Origin: RYN-433 sp036558265
GTDB lineage: Bacteria > Planctomycetota > Phycisphaerae > Tepidisphaerales > Tepidisphaeraceae
Direction of reading: 5' to 3'
Assembly: GCA_036558265.1 (NCBI GenBank)
Contig: DATBFY010000211.1
Location: 1 to 8,263 of the forward strand
Length of the DNA stretch: 8,263 bases
The notes under the pieces are model-generated. The model was not told the origin of the DNA, did not search any database, and saw only the letters and a program-made list of their open reading frames with translations. The translations under genes were made by a program, and so were the position numbers. Positions 1 to 5,363 of the stretch are shown piece by piece. How positions within the stretch are numbered: the first letter of the stretch is position 1; each line of letters starts with the position of its first letter.

Positions 1-606
1 GACGATCAGGGCGCCGGCGTACCAGAACGGCCGGCCGCGCAGACCGACGTGACTTCCCGAATCAACGTAGCAGGGAACTCCGCCTGCGCCGGCGACGCCG
101 ATCTGCGAAAGTCCGACGATCGCCTGCGATCCCCAGGAGGATCCGGGCTGGCCGTAACAGGAGAGCGAATCGACGCCGAAGATTCGGCGGACGTCCACGG
201 CGCCCGGGCCTTCGCGCCTGACGAACTCGGCGACGCCGTCGAGCAGGCCGCAGTCGGCGAGGTATTCGGTGGGCGTGGGGTGGACGGAGTGGAAGTTGGA
301 GTGGAAGGCGATGTCGTGCTTCTTGAGGGCCTCGATGACGTCGGTGCGGCCGCGCTTCTCGAGGACGCGCGCCTTTTCGCCGACGACCTTGAACGTCGCG
401 CGGATGTTGCGTTGGGAGAGAAGCTCGGCCAGTCGCTTGGCGGCGTCGTCATCGGCGGGGAGGAGGTAATCCTCGGTGTCGAACCAGAGGATGACGTCCA
501 CGCGCGGCGCGGAGGCCTTGTTGTCCTGGGCCCGAGCGACGGGCAGACAGAACAGGACGAAGAGGAGCAGGATCAATTTCTTGCGGGCGTCAAATGACCG
601 TTTCAT
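1..606 (-). CDS. Secreted NodB-like polysaccharide deacetylase family protein, 3' end missing
   Basis: The first 202 codons are visible; the gene continues past the left edge. Residues 1-26 form a Sec signal peptide: basic N-region (MKRSFDARKK), hydrophobic core LILLLFVLF and an ARA cleavage site before QD. The mature part opens with a beta-strand ending in WFDTEDYL (residues 41-48), which fits the first catalytic motif of NodB/CE4 deacetylases (Asp43 and Asp46 as base and metal-ligand candidates). At 102-106 it carries HSNFH, matching the zinc motif H-S/T-x-x-H. The family removes acetyl groups from N-acetylated sugars in polysaccharide or peptidoglycan; the substrate here cannot be told. 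DTED variants are often seen in uncharacterised members. ATG 606 is preferred over ATG 612 because GAGG at 614-617 lies 7 nt from it but only 1 nt from the other. It is divergent from the phosphodiesterase gene. The family call is fairly sure, the specific activity is not. Confidence 0.72.
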   Translation of the reverse strand, partial: MKRSFDARKKLILLLFVLFCLPVARAQDNKASAPRVDVILWFDTEDYLLPADDDAAKRLAELLSQRNIRATFKVVGEKARVLEKRGRTDVIEALKKHDIAFHSNFHSVHPTPTEYLADCGLLDGVAEFVRREGPGAVDVRRIFGVDSLSCYGQPGSSWGSQAIVGLSQIGVAGAGGVPCYVDSGSHVGLRGRPFWYAGALIV

Positions 607-612
607 CGTCAT

Positions 613-621
613 TCCTCTCCC
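613..621 (-). promoter_or_regulatory. Ribosome binding site of the deacetylase gene
   Basis: On the minus strand this reads GGGAGAGGA. It directly abuts ATG 612, which is too close for initiation, and lies 7 nt from ATG 606, the usual distance. It therefore decides for the inner start, which also begins the basic N-region of the signal peptide (MKRS). Confidence 0.6.
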
Positions 622-663
622 AGAACCACCCATTGTGAGGCGTGTCATGGAAACCCTCTGTCT

Positions 664-677
664 GACATCCGGATATC
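664..677. promoter_or_regulatory. Near-palindrome in the divergent intergenic region, possible operator
   Basis: GACATCCGGATATC has a perfect 8-bp core (ATCCGGAT), one mismatched pair and matching outer GA/TC: six of seven pairs are symmetric. It sits centrally in the 128-nt gap between two divergently read genes, where a dimeric regulator could affect both. The rest of the gap (607-734) holds the two ribosome binding sites and a weak -10-like TACACT at 706-711 with no good -35. No small gene is visible there. Confidence 0.25.
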
Positions 678-725
678 GCTGTCGTGGTCGCGGAAATGAC
701 CATGGTACACTCCCGGCGGTTTTTT

Positions 726-731
726 GGAGGG
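726..731 (+). promoter_or_regulatory. Ribosome binding site of the PEP-CTERM phosphodiesterase gene
   Basis: GGAGGG lies 3-4 nt before ATG 735. It selects this start over an in-frame GTG at 684, which would put 17 polar and charged residues in front of the signal peptide and has no comparable Shine-Dalgarno sequence. Confidence 0.6.
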
Positions 732-734
732 TGC

Positions 735-2360
735 ATGTCGAAGATCTTTCGCCGCGTGACCTGCGCGGCCGGCGTTCTTGCGTTGGGGTTTGCGGCTCAG
801 TCGGCGCTGGCGAACGGTCCGTACCAGCACGTGCTGTTGTTGTCGCTCGACGGCCTGCACGCGGCGGACCTGACCGATCCGGCGACGGCGCAGTACCTGC
901 CCGACGTGCTGGACCTGGCGAGCCACGGGGTGACGTACAGCAATGCGTACGCGGTCAAGCCGACCGACAACTTTCCGAACATGATCGCGCAGGTGACGGG
1001 GGCGGGCCCGAAGACCAGCGGCATCTATTACGACGACACGTATCGGCGCAATTACTACCCGGCGTTCACCTTTCCCGATACGCCGCCGGGCGCCTCGGCG
1101 ACGTGGACGGCGGACATCGACAGGGATTCGTCGCTGATCAACGGCGGCGGGAATTCCGACGCGTCGAGCATCAATCCCGAAGTGCTGCCGCAGGTGATGG
1201 TGAACGGCGTGCTCCAGCGGGTCTACCCGCACAACGACTTGAAGGTCAACACGGTGTTCGAGGTCGCGCACAACGCGGGGCTGCGGACGGCTTACATCGA
1301 CAAGCACCCGTCGTACGAGATCGTCAGCGGGCCGTCGGGGACCGAACTGGATGATTTTTATGGCCCGGAGAGCGACGCGCGGGCGGTGCTGATCGACGGG
1401 GCGCTGATGGACGCGACGCAGGCGCCGCCGGGCTCGAAGTTCAAGCAGATCTCCAAGAGCATCCCGATGAGCGAGGCGTACGACGACATGCGCGTGGATG
1501 CGCTGGTGAACCAGATCAACGGCAAGACGTCGCGCGGCGCCGCGGCGGGCGGGGCGCCGGCGCTATTCGGAATGAGCTTTATCGCGGTCAATACGGCGGA
1601 GAAGGACACGACGTCGGGCGGGGTCGACCCGTCGCCCAACGGCAACGTCGCCAACGCGGGGCTGGTGGACGCGCTGCAGCGGACGAACGCCAGCGTGAAC
1701 CGCATCGTCGGCGCGCTCAAGACGTCCGGGCTGTACGACAGCACGCTGATCGTGTTGACCGCCAAGCATGGGCAGAGCCCGCGGGTGGGGGAGGCGACCA
1801 ATTACCCCAACGAGTACCTCACGGGCGCGCTGTTCAGTAACGGGATCGCCATCAGGCAGGCGACGCAGGATGACGTCTCCCTGATCTGGCTGGACGATCA
1901 GTCCAAGGCGGCGGACGCCAAGTCGATCATCCTTCAGGAGGCGGGCGATAACATCGAGCAGGTGCTGATCGGTGACGACCTGACCCTGGCGGGGCTGGGC
2001 AACCCGGCGACGGACGATCGCGCGCCGGACCTGATCGTGAAGTTCAAGCCGGGGATCCTGCTCTCGAACAGCCTCAAGCGTGGGGAGCACGGCGGATTCT
2101 CCGAGGACGACTCGCACATCGCGATGATCCTGGGCGGCGCGATCCCGCCGGAATTCCAGGGGTTGATCGAATCCGACAACGTGCTGGATACGCAGCTTGC
2201 GCCGACGATGCTGGAAGCGCTGGGGCTGGATCCGAATCAGCTCCAGGGGGTGGTCATCGACGGCACGACGGGACTGCCGGGGGCGCCGGTGCCCGAGCCG
2301 ACGATGATCGTCGGGTTGGGGGTGGCGCTCGTGGGCCTGTGTGGCTGCCGGCGGCGGTGA
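735..2360 (+). CDS. Alkaline phosphatase superfamily (type I phosphodiesterase-like) protein with PEP-CTERM tail
   Basis: 541 residues. A Sec signal peptide (1-26, ending SALA before NG) is followed by an alkaline-phosphatase-superfamily fold. LLLSLDGLH (35-42) supplies the first metal ligand, Asp39. The nucleophile loop follows at 76-89 (PTDNFPNM...VTG). DKHPSYE (189-195), AKHGQSP (343-349) and GEHGG (450-454) are further conserved-looking motifs with likely metal-binding His191, His345 and His452. The C-terminus is a textbook PEP-CTERM signal: VPEP at 519-522, a hydrophobic segment 523-537 and RRR at 539-541. Exosortase would cleave there and release or anchor the protein at the surface. 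The family hydrolyses phosphate mono- or diesters; the substrate is unknown. Odd point: the residue just before FPN, Thr in nucleotide pyrophosphatases and Ser in many bacterial relatives, is Asn79, with Thr77 two residues earlier. The protein may be altered in activity or inactive. No exosortase gene lies nearby. It appears to be monocistronic. Confidence 0.85.
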   Translation: MSKIFRRVTCAAGVLALGFAAQSALANGPYQHVLLLSLDGLHAADLTDPATAQYLPDVLDLASHGVTYSNAYAVKPTDNFPNMIAQVTGAGPKTSGIYYDDTYRRNYYPAFTFPDTPPGASATWTADIDRDSSLINGGGNSDASSINPEVLPQVMVNGVLQRVYPHNDLKVNTVFEVAHNAGLRTAYIDKHPSYEIVSGPSGTELDDFYGPESDARAVLIDGALMDATQAPPGSKFKQISKSIPMSEAYDDMRVDALVNQINGKTSRGAAAGGAPALFGMSFIAVNTAEKDTTSGGVDPSPNGNVANAGLVDALQRTNASVNRIVGALKTSGLYDSTLIVLTAKHGQSPRVGEATNYPNEYLTGALFSNGIAIRQATQDDVSLIWLDDQSKAADAKSIILQEAGDNIEQVLIGDDLTLAGLGNPATDDRAPDLIVKFKPGILLSNSLKRGEHGGFSEDDSHIAMILGGAIPPEFQGLIESDNVLDTQLAPTMLEALGLDPNQLQGVVIDGTTGLPGAPVPEPTMIVGLGVALVGLCGCRRR

Positions 2361-2443
2361 CGTGCGCAAGAGTCGGCGATCAGCGGTGGGGCGGTGCGCG
2401 CCGAGGGAGGGTTGCTCAAGGGTGGGTGGCAGCGGTCGTCGGA

Positions 2444-2472
2444 TTGTCCGCCGCGGGGTTCGTGTCTAGGAT
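2444..2472 (+). promoter_or_regulatory. Candidate sigma-70-type promoter of the copper operon
   Basis: TTGTCC (2444-2449), 17-nt spacer, TAGGAT (2467-2472): four of six matches to each consensus box at ideal spacing. Transcription would begin near 2479, only about 9 nt before ATG 2488. The remainder of the 127-nt gap 2361-2487 is GC-rich, with no gene and no convincing terminator after the preceding gene. Confidence 0.45.
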
Positions 2473-2487
2473 GACCGCCCTCGCGGA

Positions 2488-3897
2488 ATGAGGATATATC
2501 CGATCATTGTTCTGGCTTTGTTCCTCGTCGGGTGCGCGCCGCGGGTCGATCCGCGCGCGCCGTTCGCCGACGTCAAGCGGGACCTCTCCAGCCGCATCTC
2601 ACAGGAAGTGGTCTGGGACACGGGCACCGAGGCGGATCGCCAGGTGCGCGAGCGGGTGCGCGCGATGCTCGCGGCGGGAGAGGTTTCCGCCGACAAGGCC
2701 GTGCAGGTCGCGCTGCTGAACAACCGCAAGCTGCGCGCGACGTATCAGCGGCTGGGCGTGGCGCAGGCGGACCTGGTGGCGGCGGGACTCCTGAAGAACC
2801 CGGTCTTCGACGCAGACCTTCGCTTCTCGACGCGCGGCGGTGGGACGGGCGTGGACCTGTCGTTGCTCGCCGACTTCCTCGACGCGCTCTTCATCCCGCC
2901 CCGCAAGCACCTGGCCGAGGCCCAACTCACCCAGGCGAAGGCCGAGGTGACCGCGGCGGTTCTGGACCTATCGGCGGCGGTGCGGGAGGGGGTGTACCAA
3001 CTCGTCGCGGCGCGCGAGACGGTCGAGATGCGCCGCGCGGTCGTCGAGGCGACGAGTGCCTCTGCAGAGTTGGCCCGCCGTCTTCGCGAGGCTGGGAACC
3101 TGCCGGAACTGGAACTGGCTGCGGAGCGTGCGGCGTACGAGCAGTCGAAGATCGACCTGTCGGACGCCGAGTCGCAGGTCGTGCAACTGCACGAGCGGCT
3201 CAACGCACTGATGGGGATCTGGGGACGGGACGCTCAATGGACGGTTGCCGCGCGGCTGCCCGATCTGCCAGAAAACGACCCGCCGGTCGACGCCGTCGAA
3301 TCCCAGGCAATCGCGAAGAGTCTGGACCTGGCGCGCTCACGCGCCGCGGTCGAAGTGGCGGCGCAGCGCCTGGGCATCACCAGGCCCCTGGGCTGGCTGT
3401 CCGACCTGGAAGTGGGCGCGGCGGCGGAGCGCGAGGTGAGCGGCGGCTGGAGCGTCGGGCCGGCGTTTTCACTTCCGATCCCGCTCTTCTCGCAGGGGCA
3501 ACCGGCGCTCGTGGCGGCGGCGGCGCGGTTGCAGGCGGCGGTGGACGAGGATTACGCGGCGGCCGTCGCCGTGCGCGCCGCCGCACGCGCCGCCTGGCAC
3601 CGGGTGACCGCCGCCCGCTTGAGCGTCGTCCACTATCGCCAGGTGGTGCTGCCGCTTCGACACACGGTGACGCAGGAAATGCAGAAGCGTTACAACGCGA
3701 TGTTGGTTGGCGCGTTCGACTTGTTGCGCGCCCGGCAGCAGGAGATCGACGCCGGCGCCGCTTCCGTCAATGCCCTGCGCGCGTACTGGCTTGCGCGCGC
3801 GCGGCTGGAAACGATCTTCGCCGGCCGCGTGCCCGGTGGCATCGGTGAATCATGGGACGCCGCGCCGATGCGGCCTGATGAAGGAGGCCATCCATGA
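2488..3897 (+). CDS. TolC-family outer membrane efflux lipoprotein
   Basis: 469 residues, normal length for an outer membrane factor of the TolC/CusC/NodT type. Residues 1-16 form a lipoprotein signal with lipobox LVGC (acylated Cys16), as in CusC and OprM. The two OEP halves are visible. The first (about 66-250) begins AVQVALLNNRKLRATYQRLG and continues in long Ala/Glu/Arg-rich helices. The second (about 265-447) carries the typical PIPLFSQGQ turn at 330-338 between strand and helix. Such proteins trimerise into an outer-membrane channel with a periplasmic coiled-coil tunnel and normally serve an RND, MFS or ABC pump with an adaptor protein. The gene overlaps the downstream multicopper oxidase gene by 4 nt, so copper or related metal export is the likely job. 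No adaptor or pump is in the window. The start is fixed by an in-frame TAG at 2467-2469; no Shine-Dalgarno sequence is visible. Confidence 0.88.
   Translation: MRIYPIIVLALFLVGCAPRVDPRAPFADVKRDLSSRISQEVVWDTGTEADRQVRERVRAMLAAGEVSADKAVQVALLNNRKLRATYQRLGVAQADLVAAGLLKNPVFDADLRFSTRGGGTGVDLSLLADFLDALFIPPRKHLAEAQLTQAKAEVTAAVLDLSAAVREGVYQLVAARETVEMRRAVVEATSASAELARRLREAGNLPELELAAERAAYEQSKIDLSDAESQVVQLHERLNALMGIWGRDAQWTVAARLPDLPENDPPVDAVESQAIAKSLDLARSRAAVEVAAQRLGITRPLGWLSDLEVGAAAEREVSGGWSVGPAFSLPIPLFSQGQPALVAAAARLQAAVDEDYAAAVAVRAAARAAWHRVTAARLSVVHYRQVVLPLRHTVTQEMQKRYNAMLVGAFDLLRARQQEIDAGAASVNALRAYWLARARLETIFAGRVPGGIGESWDAAPMRPDEGGHP
3881..3887 (+). promoter_or_regulatory. Ribosome binding site of the multicopper oxidase gene
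   Basis: AAGGAGG lies inside the last codons of the TolC-family gene, 6 nt before ATG 3894. It is the strongest Shine-Dalgarno sequence in the window and implies efficient internal initiation on a shared transcript. Confidence 0.7.
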
Positions 3898-5198
3898 GTG
3901 ACACGATCAGCCGCAGAACGATCCTGGCCAACGGGGCGGTCGCAATCGCAACCGGAGCCGTGCTGGGTGACACACGGGCAGCGCTCGCGCAGGCCGGGCG
4001 CCCACCCGCCGACCAGCCCTTCACGCCCGTCCACACCCCCAACGGCGTGACCGTGCCGTTCAAACTGATCGGCGGCGTCAAGGTCTTCCACCTGGTCGCC
4101 CGCGAGTTCGAGCACGAGTTCGCCCCGGGGCTGGTGGCCAAGGTCTGGGGCTATAACGGCCGCTCGCCCGGACCCACGCTCGAACTGGTCGAGGGCGACC
4201 GCGTTCGCGTCTACGTGACCAATCGCCTCCCCGAAGCCACCACGATCCACTGGCACGGCATCATCCTGCCCGCCGGCATGGACGGCGTCTCGGGCCTCAA
4301 TCAGCCGCCGATCCCGCCCGGCGAAACCTACAAGTACGAGTTCACGCTGAAGCAGCACGGCACGTTCATGTACCACTCGCATTTCGACGAGATGGTGCAG
4401 ATCGGCCTGGGGATGATGGGGATGCTGGTCGTCCATCCGAAACAAATCGACCCTGACCGCCGCGTCGATCGCGACTTTGTCCTGATGCTCTCCGAGTGGC
4501 GCCTCGACCCCGACACGACGCGTCCAAAGACGTCCGAGATGACCGACTTCAACCTGTTCACGATCAACGGCAAGGCCTTCCCCGGCACGGCGCCGCTGGT
4601 CTGCCGAAAGGGCGATCGCGTGCGCGTGCGCTTCGGCAACCTCTCGGCCATGGATCACCACCCGATCCACATCCACGGTCACCACTGGACGATCACCGGC
4701 ACGGACGGCGGGCCGATCCCGCGCACCGCGTGGGTGCCTGAGACGACGATCCTGGTGCCGGTCGGCTCGACGCGCGACGTGGAGTTCGTCGCCGACAATC
4801 CCGGTGACTGGGCGATTCACTGCCACATGACTCACCACACGATGAACCAGATGGGTCACGGCACGCCAAATCTGATCGGCATGGACGCCAAGGGGTTCGA
4901 CACGTCGGTCAAGCCGCTCCTGCCCGGTTACATGACCATGGGCCAGCGCGGCATGGGCGAGCACGGCCGCCACATGGCCCACATGCCGCTGCCCGCCAAC
5001 TCGATCCCCATGCGCGGCGCCGACGGGCCGCAGGGCTACATCGACATGGGCGGGATGTTCACGATCCTGAAGATCCGGGACGTGCCGGCCATCGGCTACG
5101 ACGACCCGGGCTGGTACGACCACCCCGCTGGTACCGTGTCTGCCGAGGCGAGCGACGAAGAGTTGCGTCGCGACGGGATCGACCCCGCCGCTCAATAA
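3894..5198 (+). CDS. Tat-exported multicopper oxidase, probable periplasmic copper oxidase
   Basis: 434 residues. The N-terminus carries a twin-arginine signal (SRRTIL at 6-11, then a mildly hydrophobic stretch and an ALAQA-type site near 30-34), suiting export of a folded, metal-loaded enzyme. All copper motifs are present: HWHG (119-122), HSH (161-163), HPIHIH (256-261) and HCHMTHHTMNQM (309-320). This gives the ten histidines and Cys310 of the type 1/2/3 sites plus the axial Met320 of the type 1 copper. It should therefore be a four-copper oxidase coupling substrate oxidation to reduction of oxygen to water. At 434 residues it is shorter than CopA or CueO, with a reduced middle region. A Met/His-rich segment (347-373) may bind copper. 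Its overlap with the TolC-family gene suggests oxidation of Cu(I) to less toxic Cu(II) in the periplasm. Laccase-like action on phenols is the alternative. Confidence 0.9.
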   Translation: MSDTISRRTILANGAVAIATGAVLGDTRAALAQAGRPPADQPFTPVHTPNGVTVPFKLIGGVKVFHLVAREFEHEFAPGLVAKVWGYNGRSPGPTLELVEGDRVRVYVTNRLPEATTIHWHGIILPAGMDGVSGLNQPPIPPGETYKYEFTLKQHGTFMYHSHFDEMVQIGLGMMGMLVVHPKQIDPDRRVDRDFVLMLSEWRLDPDTTRPKTSEMTDFNLFTINGKAFPGTAPLVCRKGDRVRVRFGNLSAMDHHPIHIHGHHWTITGTDGGPIPRTAWVPETTILVPVGSTRDVEFVADNPGDWAIHCHMTHHTMNQMGHGTPNLIGMDAKGFDTSVKPLLPGYMTMGQRGMGEHGRHMAHMPLPANSIPMRGADGPQGYIDMGGMFTILKIRDVPAIGYDDPGWYDHPAGTVSAEASDEELRRDGIDPAAQ

Positions 5199-5217
5199 CT
5201 CATGGTCAGCTCATCCC

Positions 5218-5234
5218 CGATATTCATAATATCG
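5218..5234. repeat. Perfect AT-rich inverted repeat downstream of the multicopper oxidase gene
   Basis: Two 7-nt arms, CGATATT and AATATCG, flank a 3-nt CAT. It begins 20 nt after the multicopper oxidase stop in an AT-richer island within GC-rich DNA. The arms are too AT-rich for a strong terminator and no T-run follows. It could be an operator or a minor RNA hairpin. CATAAT at 5225-5230 inside it resembles a -10 box but lacks a matching -35. Confidence 0.4.
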
Positions 5235-5243
5235 AAAGTCCAT

Positions 5244-5272
5244 TTGTCTGTAATTCGATCGGGCGGTAGCTT
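5244..5272 (+). promoter_or_regulatory. Possible promoter of the large modular protein gene
   Basis: TTGTCT (5244-5249), 17-nt spacer, TAGCTT (5267-5272). The -35 is good, the -10 weak (three of six). The TTGTC and TAG..T elements match the candidate promoter at 2444-2472 at the same spacing. Transcription would begin near 5279 and give a leader of about 85 nt. Confidence 0.28.
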
Positions 5273-5282
5273 AGCCTGATCG
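5256..5282 (+). terminator. Hairpin between operons, possible terminator of the copper operon
   Basis: CGATCGGGC (5256-5264) can pair with GCCTGATCG (5274-5282) over 9 bp including one G-U, around a 9-nt loop. The stem is stable enough for a terminator, but no U-run follows (CCTCTCAAG), so intrinsic termination is doubtful. It overlaps the candidate -10 of the next gene. Confidence 0.28.
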
Positions 5283-5299
5283 CCTCTCAAGCGGCGCGC

Positions 5300-5344
5300 G
5301 CACCCAGGCATTGCCAGCGCGTCGCGGGGTCATCTCTTGGGTGC
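5300..5344 (+). promoter_or_regulatory. Long-range hairpin in the 5' leader of the modular protein gene
   Basis: GCACCCAGG (5300-5308) pairs with CTTGGGTGC (5336-5344) over 9 bp with one G-U, closing a GC-rich 27-nt loop. The 3' arm ends 8 nt before the Shine-Dalgarno region (AAGGAAGG, 5352-5359) of the next gene. It could affect translation or transcript stability. It does not match a riboswitch class I recognise. Confidence 0.35.
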
Positions 5345-5363
5345 ATCGAGGAAGGAAGGTCTT

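Noticed and set aside
684..734. Upstream GTG start for the phosphodiesterase gene
   Set aside because: No Shine-Dalgarno sequence, and the extension would precede a normal signal peptide with charged residues. ATG 735 has GGAGGG at a short but workable distance.
2361..2487. Rho-independent terminator after the phosphodiesterase gene
   Set aside because: The stretch is GC-rich with possible short stems, but I found no clear hairpin followed by a T-run.
3690..5195. Long open frame on the minus strand opposite the multicopper oxidase gene
   Set aside because: Its His/Arg/Val-rich product has no recognisable motif and mirrors the GC-rich codons of the plus-strand gene, which has all copper motifs and a strong ribosome binding site. 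It is a shadow frame.
3894..5198. Copper nitrite reductase as an alternative identity for the multicopper oxidase
   Set aside because: Nitrite reductases lack the C-terminal HCHxxxHxxxxM motif with flanking trinuclear-site histidines that is complete here.
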